Numbered from the stretch's first letter, positions 39,980 through 50,970 are shown. The stretch is 64,000 nt of DNA from Fragilaria crotonensis (GCA_022925895.1 JAKSYS010000038.1:62001-126000); one strand, 5' to 3'. A program made the numbers and translations. Notes: a model not told the origin generated them from the sequence alone.

Positions 39980-42900
39980 TTATTCAAAACGTTCAATTTC
40001 TCCAGCGGCACGCTTCAGAATGGCCTCTGCGATGGGCTCGGTGACCCTAGACTGTTGCAAACGCTTCTTCGTCATGTTGCGTTGCTCCATCAATCGCTGC
40101 CTTTGTTTTGCAGCCCATTCATCCGCATCCTTGGCCATTTCATTGATACGGTCAGGTGGCAGTAAGTCATGGACGTCTCTGTGTAACTGTAATAGTGAAT
40201 TTGTCATTTCTCCCAAAACCATGGGGTCCGTTTCTCCTTTTACAGCGTCGCCTAGGGAGCTTGCAATATTGTCGACGACCAGGACAAAAGGGCGAACATC
40301 CAAAGTTGGCATCGCGTCGATAATCTCGGACAAAAGACTCCTTCGCTGTTGTCGAGTCTCCATGCGAAGGATGTACCATATGTGTTCAATGTAGCGATTG
40401 ATTCCCTTGGCAATCTCTGCGTATACACCTTGTTGAACAATCTGCAGGACCATTAACCATTGATTGTGTTCAGGATCGTCCAAAACTCCCGCACGAGCAA
40501 GGCGCCCCTTTTCCTCGGCAACCGCATACTTCATATAGGCTACAAAAACGTCATCGAACAATGGTCTCATATCGCGGACCGCGTCTGTCAAGGCGCGTGC
40601 AGTTTCTTCCTCAGTTACAAGCGACGGATCCATGGCAACCTTACAAATCGACCGGATTACTTCAATCTGCTGAGCTTCCAATGACGCTCCGAGGGCGCGA
40701 GCCTCCTTGAGCAGCAGTTGCGCGTAAACCACCAATTGACCTAAAATCTGTCGTTCCCGCTCGTGGCGTTGTTCCAAATCAGTTCGAGCAGTGGAGTTAT
40801 CAGCATCTTCATTCAGGGCCATCTCTCTGTCACGATCGGCCATTTCCGTCAAGTGCTCTTTGAGAAGATCAACAAAGTTGTTAGACAACAATAGATCCTT
40901 GTAGTTCTCAGCAACATCACGGAAACGTTCGTCAGGTTGGTATCGTAGTTCGTCGATAATGATGGCAAGCCTAGAGCGTTCTGCCATGTATTGTACAGGA
41001 TCGTTCAAGATCCCCAACTTGACTCCTTCGGCGACCACAGTCTTCAGATTCAAAACTTCTGCGTGAGAGAGAGGCCGGTCACCCACAAAGTAGTTGACGG
41101 TAACATCGTCCTTCCCTGCACTCCCAACTTGTTCCTCCCGCATTTTCATAATCACGTTGGCCGCAAAGTTTGCTTGTTTGACGGCTTCATCGAGCTCCTT
41201 CGGCAGTCTGATCTTCTTTCTTCCAGGCAACGCACCAGGCCAATTGACTGCGGATTCGGGATCAACATTGGGATTGTAAACTTCAGGGCCAGAGAGAACA
41301 TCGAACATCTTGTTCTTCTTTGGACCATCCTTGTCTTCGTCGGGGTTACGATTGATTCGAACTTCCAGTTCCGCAAGCTCGTCGTCGAGCGTTCGAGCAT
41401 ACGACGAAATTGTCTTCTCCTGTGTCAACAAGCTGTCGACTTGTTGATTTTGCTCCACTGTGAGTTGACGTTCATCAACAGAAGTCAGTTCAATCCGACT
41501 TTCCGCTAGTCGTTCTCCTGCTTGAAAGATGCGTCGGAGTTCTTCCTCTGCACTTAACTCCTTAATAGGTTTCGAAACAAGCTCCTCAGGTTCGGCGATG
41601 TCCACCTTGAAAGCTCCGACATCACCTTTGCTGATTTCCTTAAACTTTCGGCTTTCTCGTTGCTGCTGTTGCTCCCTCAGAAGTTCCTTAGCTTTTTCAA
41701 AGGCTCCCGAGACAAAGCCAGAGCCAATTTCTTCTTCCTTCTTTTTCTCCTCACCGAATTTTAACACCTCCCTTAGCAATTCTTCCGCCGTCATGTCTTG
41801 GCCCGATTCTGCGATATCAGCCATCATCCGTTGGGCTTCTTTAGCCTTTCGAATTTCTTCTGAATCTCCTTCTTTATCTATCAGGTCCTCATGGTTGATG
41901 GCAGATAGTGGGGGTTCAGATGGCTTTGAGTCAACATCCTCGACAACCTTTAGATTCAGTTTACGCTTGGAGTCGACCACAGTCGAGCGACCTTGCTTTT
42001 CAACGAGGAATTCGGCATCGACAACGTTCAATGACGGTGCCATTACGAGAGACTCATCGTCCGTTTGCCGACTCTCTTGGATCACTTCTGACACGTTCGC
42101 GGACGAACTTTCCTCTAGGCTGTTCGGTGCCTGCAGTTTGGTATTCTTCCTCTTTTTTGGCGATGAAATTGTCCAACTTGGTCCGGCTAATTTTCGTTCC
42201 GCATCGGGTGGTATTCTGGTTGAAACTTTTGGGCTGTCCCAAGATTTTTGACCAGGTCTTGCATCATGCTTTTCAACCTCCTTATCTGAACTAGGTGTCC
42301 GTTTGCCTTGAGCCATTTTGGCCTTTCTCTTGCTGGCAACCATCCTAGCCGCCTCCACGGCATAGTCGCCACCGCTCCCTGCCGTTATTTTCATTGGTTT
42401 GTCAGCTGCCGATGAGTTTGTTTCGCTACAAACATCGTTGGATTTGACATTATTGCTATTTTGAATACCTCGCTTTGGCTTCGTCGTGTTTTGTGTATCA
42501 GAGTCTAAGGTGTCGATAATCGACTGCGAGATCTCCTTCCTCTCAATCGTCGCTGTAATTGCATTTTCTGTAGAAGTTGATGTATCTTGTGTCCGTGACC
42601 ATTCGTTGTATTCGTCCTCCTCGGCATCGTGCCTCGAGATGGAGACCCATTGGTTAGCGGCAGGAGGTTGCGGTGTGGCTAAACCAACAATTTTACCCGC
42701 CGAAAATTGATCTAGACCACGATCCAGAGCTTTCAGAATCTTTTTTTCCGAGTCTGCAAATAGACTGCTTAACATGGGCGCATTTATGGTTTTGCCCTTC
42801 TCCTTATGAACCGCCACCATGGCCATGGAGGGAAATGCACCGTCGTCGCTTTCTGCAGTATGAATTGGCACGACTTGGACGGACAGTCTTGTTTCATCTG

Positions 42901-43276
42901 CAGTCGACGACAACGGCGAATACCATGAAACGACGTTGTCATTTCTGTCATCTTGAACAGATTCATAGGTCATGGGTAGATTAGGTGGCAAACGAAACTT
43001 GTCTTGCAGATATTCGACGAGTTGAGGCAGAAAGAGATAAGGTTGCTGGTCAGGCACCGGCCGAACCACTTTGGAAAATATGACATCCGTTTTCGATGAT
43101 GTGGGCCTTGCGGTATGAAACACTTGAGTGGCACGTAGCCGCCATTGACTGCGAGGTGCATGGCATGAAAAGGCATGCAATCGTGATGGAAGAAGGAGCA
43201 TGGACAAGACAACGACCGCTGAAGCCATCAACAGACCATTCTTTGTCGATTTCCGAAACATTATTTTTGGCAGCAT
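39980..43276 (-). CDS. Large plastid-targeted protein with acidic and coiled-coil regions, unknown
   Basis: A single-exon gene of 1098 residues. The N-terminus (MLPKIMFRKSTKNGLLM, then VVVLSMLLLPSRLHAFSCHA) is a signal peptide ending in the A-F plastid import site. Residues 50-180 look folded (LFLPQLVEYLQDKFRLPPNL, VVSWYSPLSS). A long disordered, charged middle with many K/E-rich segments follows (MMADIAESGQDMTAEELLRE, AKELLREQQQQRESRKF). The C-terminal 450 residues are helical and more conserved-looking (DELRYQPDERFRDVAENYKD, RQILGQLVVYAQLLLKEA, WLMVLQIVQQGVYAEIAKG, IEHIWYILRMETRQQRRSLL, ending GEIERFE). I recognise no family. A structural or scaffold role in the plastid is possible, but nothing here shows it. 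Confidence 0.8.
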   Translation of the reverse strand: MLPKIMFRKSTKNGLLMASAVVVLSMLLLPSRLHAFSCHAPRSQWRLRATQVFHTARPTSSKTDVIFSKVVRPVPDQQPYLFLPQLVEYLQDKFRLPPNLPMTYESVQDDRNDNVVSWYSPLSSTADETRLSVQVVPIHTAESDDGAFPSMAMVAVHKEKGKTINAPMLSSLFADSEKKILKALDRGLDQFSAGKIVGLATPQPPAANQWVSISRHDAEEDEYNEWSRTQDTSTSTENAITATIERKEISQSIIDTLDSDTQNTTKPKRGIQNSNNVKSNDVCSETNSSAADKPMKITAGSGGDYAVEAARMVASKRKAKMAQGKRTPSSDKEVEKHDARPGQKSWDSPKVSTRIPPDAERKLAGPSWTISSPKKRKNTKLQAPNSLEESSSANVSEVIQESRQTDDESLVMAPSLNVVDAEFLVEKQGRSTVVDSKRKLNLKVVEDVDSKPSEPPLSAINHEDLIDKEGDSEEIRKAKEAQRMMADIAESGQDMTAEELLREVLKFGEEKKKEEEIGSGFVSGAFEKAKELLREQQQQRESRKFKEISKGDVGAFKVDIAEPEELVSKPIKELSAEEELRRIFQAGERLAESRIELTSVDERQLTVEQNQQVDSLLTQEKTISSYARTLDDELAELEVRINRNPDEDKDGPKKNKMFDVLSGPEVYNPNVDPESAVNWPGALPGRKKIRLPKELDEAVKQANFAANVIMKMREEQVGSAGKDDVTVNYFVGDRPLSHAEVLNLKTVVAEGVKLGILNDPVQYMAERSRLAIIIDELRYQPDERFRDVAENYKDLLLSNNFVDLLKEHLTEMADRDREMALNEDADNSTARTDLEQRHERERQILGQLVVYAQLLLKEARALGASLEAQQIEVIRSICKVAMDPSLVTEEETARALTDAVRDMRPLFDDVFVAYMKYAVAEEKGRLARAGVLDDPEHNQWLMVLQIVQQGVYAEIAKGINRYIEHIWYILRMETRQQRRSLLSEIIDAMPTLDVRPFVLVVDNIASSLGDAVKGETDPMVLGEMTNSLLQLHRDVHDLLPPDRINEMAKDADEWAAKQRQRLMEQRNMTKKRLQQSRVTEPIAEAILKRAAGEIERFE

Positions 43277-43947
43277 GACTTCAGAAAGGGCTGTCTATGT
43301 GCACAATGCCAGATAGTGATAAGAAACAATGGGATGCGTCGCTTTACCACCTTGATGCCGAATTTCGTTGACGCTTCGTCAAAACGGATATCATTATTCT
43401 TCACACTTTTTTTGGTGGCGGCGACGGTGTTCTCCATTCCACCCACACACAGGCTGATTGGTCGTGAATCATTCGATTCGAAATGAATTTGAAATGAGTC
43501 ATGAGTCAGTCACGAACGTTTTTGAATTCCTGGCGCAACGCGTACTGCAGTAGGATTCCACGATGTTCCAATACTACCGTTTGTTCCACTTGGTGCCCAG
43601 GAGGTTCCGGAATTCCTTCTACATAGTGTATCGTACTCCGTACAGGATTAGTAGAATTTGTCAGTGCGTATTGAAAATGTCTCAACCTCCAGATGTCAGC
43701 TGTCTGCTCAGGGCATTCTGCATGGTACTCGCAGCATAATAAGACTGAATCACCAGTCACTGTAACTTCAAAGATAATCGTCGTCATTGTTGTCATTCTA
43801 CTTTGCGGTGGTTCTAAATTTGATGCTGACAGCACATAGCAAATGAGAATCCAAGACGAATCACAGTGATTGAAAGGCGATCGAAGACTGAAGCCCATTC
43901 AAACAAGTGTTTGCTACTGGCAACGCATTGATTGATTACTGTCAGAA
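43277..43947. other. Divergent spacer, 671 bases
   Basis: Lies between the plastid-protein and SulP genes, so it should hold both promoters. A 130-codon minus-strand frame (43506-43898) is present but has no recognisable features; I leave it out. Confidence 0.45.
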
Positions 43948-45633
43948 ATGGATGACATCCACGATTCTGATGCGGATTCATACAATCGTCCGTCGTACTT
44001 TCGAACGGCGGCAGTCACACTCAAGTATGGCGATTGCTCCCCAATGGTCACGCATTTGCACCTGACACCGCCCCACGACATGTCACCACCAAGTCGCGCT
44101 CGGAATCAGAGTCGATCCAAGTCTTTGGGATCGGAAGCGGACTTGTTGTTGCCATCAATCGCTCCAGTCTTCCAGTCAATACCGTCTGGCCTATCTCCGG
44201 TACGGAGCTCTCAACTGTTACAGGTAGCGGATGAAGATGAGAAGCCCGAAGAAGTTATCCCGCTCTTCATATCAGCACTGTACGGACTTATTAATGCCTT
44301 TATAGTGCTTCCTGTTCTCATGAGTTTCGGGAGCATTATCTACCGCGACGAAGCGTTTGCCCCCTACATGCCCGTGCTGGTGAAACTCACGGTGGTTTCA
44401 GGTATGGTTCATCAACTCTGTTTCAGCACTTTCTCCGGTTTACCGTTCGCCGTTGGTCAAGTGCAGGACGCGGGCCTCATTTTCCTGTCCAGCATGGCCG
44501 GAAGTTTAGTAGAGTACTGCAGATCGCGCAACCAGGACGACGAAGTCATGTTGGCGACTGTCACTGTGGGATTGAGTCTCGCGACCGCGTTGTTGGGACT
44601 GGGGCTTGTTATAATCGGGAACTTAAGACTGGCTCAATACGTACAACTCCTCCCTACACCAGTCATTGGAGGGTATCTGGCTTACATTGGTTTCTTCTGT
44701 GGATTTTCTGGGTTGGCACTCATGGCTAATGGTGGAGGGAGTACGCTGTCAATGCCAATCCTTTTGGAGCATTTCATGCTGGTTCTGCCAGGATTGGCGG
44801 GAGGGATCATGATTTACGTTCTTGTCCGTCACCTGCGGCACATGTTGGTGCTCCCACTCTGCATTGTCTTCCTCTTGTCCGCCTTTTATCTTGGCCTGAT
44901 ACTCACGGATACGACAGTTGCAGACGCTACAGGGATTGGTTGGATTCGTCCGTCCAAACCACCACCGGCGTGGTACGACACTTGGGATTATTTAAAACTT
45001 GACAAGGTACTGTGGGACGCCTTTCCTTCGCAGATCCTGACACTGCTGAGTATGATCTTCGTCGTCGCACTATCTAGTTCCTTAGATGTGGCAGCGATCG
45101 AACTTGAATTGAATGAACCTCTCAATTACAACTCGGAACTCACCATGGTGGGCTTGTCGAACCTCATGTCCGGATTGACTGGCGGCTACACGGGGAGCTA
45201 CATATTCAGTCAGACCATCTTTTCGTTGCGGGCTGGGATCACCTCTCGAACAGCTGGCTTTGTTTTGGCAGGCTGCGAGTTGATCATCTTGATATTGCCG
45301 ATACCAATACTCTCTTATCTACCAAACTTTTTCTTTGGATCTTTACTAATCATGATAAGCGTTGATCTCATGTGCGAGTGGCTCTGGGAGGTGCAATTTA
45401 AGCTCACCAATGCCGAGTACTTCGTTTGCTTGGCAACCTTTGGGCTCATACAATTCGCAGGAGTGGAGTACGGTATCATCCTGGGAGTTCTCCTCTACTT
45501 GCTTTTTGGCAAGCTGGGCCTTCATGTTGGCATCAAGGCAACGGACGATAATTCTGGAGAAGTTGTGCAACCATCTGTGAGCAAATCAGTCCATTCCCCG
45601 AACGCATACGGGGCTACTACTAATTATGATTAG
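43948..45633 (+). CDS. SulP/SLC26-type anion transporter without a STAS domain
   Basis: A single-exon gene of 561 residues. The first 105 residues are soluble and serine/proline-rich (PPSRARNQSRSKSLGSEADL). The membrane domain follows with the order typical of SulP proteins: FISALYGLINAFIVLPVLMS, GLPFAVGQVQDAGLIFLSS, LLPTPVIGGYLAYIGFFCG, VLPGLAGGIMIYV, MIFVVALSSSLDVAAIELEL, ELTMVGLSNLMSGLTGGYTG and SYIFSQTIFSLRAG. The GLTGG(Y)TGSYxFSQT stretch corresponds to the SulP substrate-site region. It ends shortly after the last helix (YLLFGKLGLHVG), so the usual C-terminal STAS domain is absent. Substrate is not predictable; related fungal proteins act at the vacuole. Confidence 0.88.
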   Translation: MDDIHDSDADSYNRPSYFRTAAVTLKYGDCSPMVTHLHLTPPHDMSPPSRARNQSRSKSLGSEADLLLPSIAPVFQSIPSGLSPVRSSQLLQVADEDEKPEEVIPLFISALYGLINAFIVLPVLMSFGSIIYRDEAFAPYMPVLVKLTVVSGMVHQLCFSTFSGLPFAVGQVQDAGLIFLSSMAGSLVEYCRSRNQDDEVMLATVTVGLSLATALLGLGLVIIGNLRLAQYVQLLPTPVIGGYLAYIGFFCGFSGLALMANGGGSTLSMPILLEHFMLVLPGLAGGIMIYVLVRHLRHMLVLPLCIVFLLSAFYLGLILTDTTVADATGIGWIRPSKPPPAWYDTWDYLKLDKVLWDAFPSQILTLLSMIFVVALSSSLDVAAIELELNEPLNYNSELTMVGLSNLMSGLTGGYTGSYIFSQTIFSLRAGITSRTAGFVLAGCELIILILPIPILSYLPNFFFGSLLIMISVDLMCEWLWEVQFKLTNAEYFVCLATFGLIQFAGVEYGIILGVLLYLLFGKLGLHVGIKATDDNSGEVVQPSVSKSVHSPNAYGATTNYD

Positions 45634-45990
45634 TCCAGTTCGTACTGATGCAAGAACGTTTCGGTCAAGGAACGATGCCTGGTTTATGGTTGCTTGCCTT
45701 TAAAAACATTCGCTGCAAGACTGACGGACAATCGTTCATCAACGTTGAATGAAATGATTGATAATTGTCCCCAAATGTACATGACTAGAGAATGAATTTG
45801 AAGAATCACATCTGCATGTGCTATTTACGATAATTTGACAACCCATGGTTGAAACACTTGTTGATGAATTGATGTGCGAGTCAAAAACTAATAGTAGGTC
45901 AGGTCATAAAGACCTGTACTGCCTCTGCTTAGCACAGCATTTCTTAGCCCGTCAACAAAGTTCTCCAGTACCAATAACTAGTGTCGATTC
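45634..45990. other. Convergent spacer, 357 bases
   Basis: No gene seen. Space between the 3' ends of the SulP and RPN8 genes, so it holds only their terminators. Confidence 0.45.
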
Positions 45991-47138
45991 TTACTTCTTC
46001 TCAGTCTCCTTAGTCTTTTCACTGCTGCTCTCCTTCGCTACCTCTTTCGTCTTGCCTGGTGCAGGATCTTCCTTCTTCTCTTCACCTGTTTCCTCATGCC
46101 CGTATTGAATTTTGTTGTTGACTAAATCATGAAGCGCAATAACGCTTCGAATCAACGCCGACAAGTAGATTGCCATATGCATATCATTCGTCTTTACTAA
46201 CATGCTGCGGACCAAATCTTCTGTATTGAGATTCGGGAGTAAATTGAGAATCGTTTGCATGTTGGCTGAAATTTCAGGGTTCATTTTCTTCTCGCCACGC
46301 ACACAGGCTTCCAAGTATTGTTGGCATTCCACAAGTTTTTCTGCCAGCGTCGCCAGACCCGACATTTTCGCCTTGATGAGAGAGGCCACGGTTGAAACGG
46401 TTGGATCGTTGATTTCTCGCAACAAGTGTTCGACGCCCACCTCCTCTGCCTCCATGGCACCAATGAGTGAGGGGACATGAGCAAATTGACGATTCCGCTG
46501 ATTCGAATCGTTGCCACTGCTAACTTCTTCAACGACCTTGTATGCCGTCGTAGGGATCGACTGTCGATTGGGTCGGATGTCAATGATGCAAAACACGGGA
46601 CTGTAGGGCGAACCAACTGTAAATCGTGAGACTAAATCATAAATCCGGAGATCGTTTGGGCGGATTTGGGGGCCTGTAGAGTAAAATCCAACCACACGCT
46701 CTTTGGCATTGACCTTTCGGAACATGATGAGCATGTTCTCCAGATAATTGTGATCCAAGTAAAAGACAGCCTGCGAGAAGGAGATGAGCGTACATCAGGA
46801 TTTGGAAAAGCGTTAGTGACGCGTGCACAGTGTTTTCTCCTCCACTTTGCTCGAAAGCCGGGAGCTGAAACAATTCATACTAGGTCTACTCACAGGGTTA
46901 TTGGAATCTTCCTCAAAGGCACTGCAAAGGAGTTGGTGGCATCAATGTTGCCCCTAGACACACTGCCCAGCAAAACGCCCACCACTCGCTTTTTTGTTCC
47001 TCTTGCCACACGATGATAGTGATCTGCAGCTGATAGCAGAACGAGAGGATGGATCGTTACATCAACAATGCTGGTGTTTACGGAGGTCGTTGTCGTTGTC
47101 GTTTCATCCTTGGTGGTACTGTCCGCGGTTTCCGTCAT
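45991..47138 (-). CDS. RPN8: 26S proteasome regulatory subunit Rpn8 (PSMD7)
   Basis: Two exons, 47138-46894 and 46770-45991, with a 123-base GTGAGT...CAG intron. The MPN domain opens [20 protein letters not shown] and [18 protein letters not shown], then NSFAVP, and after the intron [40 protein letters not shown] and LPTTAYKV-like [12 protein letters not shown]. The helical C-terminus ([36 protein letters not shown]) and a KE-rich tail finish it. Rpn8 is the catalytically silent MPN partner of Rpn11 in the proteasome lid. In exon 1 the frame slips by one base in the T run matching 46915-46917 just after NSFAVP; family residues EEDSNNP then appear in the next frame. RPN8 is essential in model eukaryotes, so a sequence error is likely. 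Confidence 0.92.
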
Positions 47139-47797
47139 GGTTGACTTTGTTTGAACTTGGAACGGTGCAGCAGAGGGCAGTAGTTGGATTAGTGTGCGAG
47201 AAATACCAGATCGGATAGGTTCGTTGAGGTTCTTCGATACATTGAATTCCAGATGCCTTGAAGATTGAGCGCCCGTCGACCGCCGACCCGGCGTCAAGTG
47301 AGACACCGCGCCTCCACCGATAGGAAGCGGTTTCGATTAGATGTTCGACGTTGTACCAGGGGACAGTACTCTTGTATCCATAGTACCAGTAGTACCGGGT
47401 ACCAGGTACTAGTACCAGGTATTCACATGGTCTGAGCGGTTGGAGGTCGGAGTCGGTTGCACGTGGACTTCATATACTGAGATACAGAAGTGACATCCAA
47501 TTGGGTGACAGAGGAGAAAACAGTTATCTACTCCCACATGTACGAGTGAATCCGCCGTGCTCGGCGTCATCACTACATGTACTGGTAGCGTCATGAAACA
47601 GAAAACAGATTCCTTTACATGGCGTATTGTGCTTTGTACAGTACGAGTACGTCTTCAAAGTTAACAGGAATGAATGCAGAAGTCTAGATCTGTGTGTATT
47701 GAGAACTCGAGAAAAGCTAGTCCAACAGCTGCAACCTTCGCCCACAGAGGGCTGCACTACCTAAGATCTGAAAGGCTCTTCAACGAAGGTAACCGCG
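47139..47797. other. Divergent spacer, 659 bases
   Basis: The frame upstream of the RPN8 ATG stays open to 47306 but shows no family similarity. GTAC words cluster at 47350-47420 (GTACCAGTAGTACCGGGTACCAGGTAC-like). It holds the promoters of RPN8 and the SPRY gene. Confidence 0.45.
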
Positions 47798-49931
47798 ATG
47801 GAAGGCAGTTCCTTCCCCTTGCACGATGAGTACACGATTCGAATATCACCGCCCTATCAAGATGGAGCGATTGTGCGGCACATAGCATCTTTCTTGACTC
47901 TCTCTGACGCTGCGTCAATGGGAGCTTCCTCCCACAACAACCTAGCTCAGGTGGGTAGTTGGTCGTCCTTTGTTAAAACCCCAGAGACACCGGGACTGAT
48001 GGCTCTGTCGCCAGATGAACATGGAATGGACGATGATGCTGTGGGTTATACCTTCGATGACGACTTAATGCATCAGCGACTGCAAGATCGCCAACGACGC
48101 TACGTCACGCAGAAGTTGGCGGCGGCTGTCTTTGCCCACCCGCAATCATTACGTCAGTTTTGTGTCAAGGCCCACAAAGCAGCGACTGATATCCAGAAGT
48201 CTAGAGAGTTATCCCCTGAGACACTCAGAGAACCACCCCAACAACCCAACCTATTACAGTTCATCATCAGATCAGTGCTCCAAAATGTTCCACTCTCCGT
48301 ATTGATTCACTTGTTGGATGCTGTTCGAGAAACCATGTTGGACACTGCATTTGCAGGAATCGAAGTTTCGTTGGACTGCATCAATTCGTTAGTAGACGCC
48401 GTCGTGCGCCTTTTGAATCGCATCTGGAATATGCTTACCAACCTGCAATTCTCTACTGCTACTGACGTCTTTGCTAGCGGCATTCAAAGTGTCGCGACAG
48501 GAGTGCCCTCCGCTCTCAATCGCTTGTCTCGAGATCATTATGGTATGGTGGACATGACATCCGGAATTGGCGATGTTGCTGCGAATCGAGACTTGATTGA
48601 GAAATTGTCACAGATTAACTCGGCCGCACATGTCATCAGTTACCGTGAACGGGAAGACGAGGCCTTGACGAAAAGTGCCAAGAAAAGAGTTCAGAAAATG
48701 ATGCATTATGAGGTCTCTTTGCGTCCCTTTCTAGCCACAGTCGTGTTGCCGTTGGAAAAGGAAAAGATGATGTCAACCTTTGACAACATTGACTTTCCGA
48801 CATCACAAACATCATCACCTCTACAAACTCCCAAGGAAGGATGCCCTCCTTCACCCTTTATGTGTACTCCCAAGTCCTTCCCACCGTCACCGGACTCTCG
48901 TTTCCTGGTCATGGCCCGTGGGACTCGCTTCACGGAAGATGTCATCTTCTTGGCGAGGGACAAGCTTCGAGTGGAGGATGGCTTAGATTCCGACAATGAG
49001 CGAACGCGAGCTATGGCATTGGCTCTGCGAGATGCGAACCGCCTGGCAGTCTTTAATGCAGCAGATGTAGGTGGTGGTATTGTCCTTTCGTGCGGTCAGC
49101 ATGTGGCCACCAAAGGTAAGAGCGACGCCTATGCCTTGGTGTACAACGAGCAAGCGCCCTACAAAGTTTTTGACTAATTTTGCCACTTCACGTTGTCAAG
49201 ATGGGAATGTCTTGTATTGTTCAACACGTAGTATGGTGCCAGTCCTACGGAATTGCTACGCCTACTTCGAAATGACAGTACTTCCGCGTGCTGATGTAGC
49301 ACTACCGACGTCCATGGCAACCCTGTCCATCGGGCTCTCTACTTTGGAAATGCCACTTAATACGTTGGTGGGGGCGTGGAAGGGTTCAGTCGGCCTGTGC
49401 ACTACAGGCCAAATATTAACAGCAGGTCAGTGGTGTTCATCTTTGGACCCCAACCAGTCTGGCTATGGCGACAATGCCACTGTCGGCTGCTTGGTGCATC
49501 TCGACGACCAATCTGCGTTTGAAACTTGGGACGGAGTCATGGTGGCAGCTACAGTCACATTTAACGTCAATGGCCAAATCGTGCCACCGCCTATACATCC
49601 GGAGCAAATATCGAGCAAGCTGCCTGCGTTGCACAAATCGACACTACCACTCCTAGTACCGGCGGAAGAGGAGCTCTTTTCAACAGTAACACTGCATAGT
49701 CCTGGAACCCAGGTTATGTGTCGCTTTTCTTCCGAAGATTTGAGAGCGACGTGGCGTGAACACGTGGGAGCACCACCTGGTGTGACAGTCTATGCCGTTG
49801 ACGGGAGTATCGTGTTCAGAAGCGATGAAGGCTGTCGCCCCGTGGTACCTACAGAGGATGATGATGATGACGACGAAGAAGACGATGATGTTGATAATGA
49901 TGACGACGACGATGATGACACCGTGCAGTAG
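47798..49931 (+). CDS. SPRY-domain protein with a long N-terminal region and acidic tail
   Basis: About 710 residues from the ATG at 47798, in two abutting frames. Residues 1-60 include IVRHIASFLTLSDAASMG, which is F-box-like. A helical middle follows (FIIRSVLQNVPLSVLIHLLD, CINSLVDAVVRLLNRIWNML). The C-terminal third is a SPRY domain: VLRNCYAYFEMTVLPR, MATLSIGLSTLEMPLNTLVG, SVGLCTTGQILTAGQW, GYGDNATVGCLVHLDD and AATVTFNVNGQIV. The protein ends in about 25 residues that are nearly all D and E. The frame slips once, near the A run at 49163-49165, after VYNEQAPYK; the second frame stays open on both sides, and no GT-AG intron of the right phase fits. SPRY domains bind partner proteins; an F-box would suggest a ubiquitin-ligase role, which is only a hint. 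Confidence 0.72.
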
Positions 49932-50022
49932 CTTCGACGTTAGAAGGATTTGCTGATGACTTCGAGGCAATTCTTCTCTTCCGGGCGCCTGGTGGACACG
50001 TTACACATGACCTTGAAGCAAA

Positions 50023-50970
50023 TTATTCATGTAAAAGCAGTGAACAAAACATCATGTCCAAGATCACATTAACCATGGCGAAATTCTTGCGGTGCAAATG
50101 ATGAATCATGTGAAGGGCTCGTAATTCCCTGAACCAGGCGTACGGCTCAAGTTGGAAGCCGCGCTCGTGGAAGGACATGTGAATGGCACTCCCGACGGAC
50201 ATCAGAAGCAGAAAACCCAGTAATGCCCAAAGGCACGCGGCGGTTGAGACGTGCAGCAAGAATTTTGCAAAAACGACAACGGCCAACACTGCCAAGACAA
50301 GCGGCCCTTCGTGAGCCAACGACGTTGGTTCGGCTCCCCGACGGAAGGGATTCATCAACGACAGCATCGTTTGGGGGCCTTTACCGCGAGCGTCTCGTTC
50401 GCGTTGCATGTCAGGAATGGAATCACCGTAAAAATCATGTTGTGGAAACCGATCTTGATGATGCAACATGTGCACTCGATTAAGTTCCGTGTTCTCAAGT
50501 CGGTGTGCTGCCACATGCCAAAAGTAAAAGGCAACCAGTCCGACCATGTAAAATGCTGGAATGCAGAGTAAGGGAGTGTCTGGGCCCGTGATTATGCTAA
50601 CCACAGTGCCATATCCAAGGACGAGGGAGTACATAGCGACGAGGACGACGGGGATGTTCGTCCATTCGCCCTCCCTTGCCATTCGATGACCAAACCATGT
50701 CTCCCGGACAGGGTCGTACGGATCTTCTGGAATGTCTGACGTCCGCGCCATTATAGCTATTGAAATAGAAAAGAGCGTGATCGTGATTGACAGCACCTTT
50801 ATTTTGAGTTCCAGGATCGGATCGTAGTTCTGGGTAGACAGGGCCAATGTCGTTGCGAACCAGACTGCTGCAAGGATAATTGCAGTGACCAGAAGCATTG
50901 CGGGCAGGACAAGCAATTCTGAGTGTTTCTGCCCTTGGTTTGAATCGGGTTGTTCAGTGGAGTAGATCAT
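50023..50970 (-). CDS. Membrane di-iron hydroxylase-like protein (fatty acid hydroxylase superfamily)
   Basis: A single-exon gene of 315 residues with several membrane helices (LLVLPAMLLVTAIILAAVWF, ITITLFSISIAIMA, IPVVLVAMYSLVLGYGTVV, IPAFYMVGLVAFYF, VLAVLAVVVFAKFLLHV). Histidine clusters lie in the expected order: FWHVAAHRLENT, HMLHHQDRFPQHDF, SAIHMSFHERGF and LHMIHHLHRKNFAMVN. Eight or more such histidines bind two irons in sterol desaturases, C4-methyl oxidases and fatty acid hydroxylases. The last cluster (HxxHHxHxxNFxxVN) resembles the superfamily signature. Substrate cannot be assigned. It converges with the SPRY gene, whose stop is 92 bases away. Confidence 0.82.
   Translation of the reverse strand: MIYSTEQPDSNQGQKHSELLVLPAMLLVTAIILAAVWFATTLALSTQNYDPILELKIKVLSITITLFSISIAIMARTSDIPEDPYDPVRETWFGHRMAREGEWTNIPVVLVAMYSLVLGYGTVVSIITGPDTPLLCIPAFYMVGLVAFYFWHVAAHRLENTELNRVHMLHHQDRFPQHDFYGDSIPDMQRERDARGKGPQTMLSLMNPFRRGAEPTSLAHEGPLVLAVLAVVVFAKFLLHVSTAACLWALLGFLLLMSVGSAIHMSFHERGFQLEPYAWFRELRALHMIHHLHRKNFAMVNVILDMMFCSLLLHE

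Noticed and set aside
41529-42251. Plus-strand serine-rich frame of 240 codons
   Set aside because: Antisense of the large plastid protein; serine runs reflect the E/K codons on the true strand.
43506-43898. Minus-strand frame of 130 codons between two divergent genes
   Set aside because: No motif, no homopolymer-free coding composition, and it occupies the promoter region of both neighbours. It may be chance.
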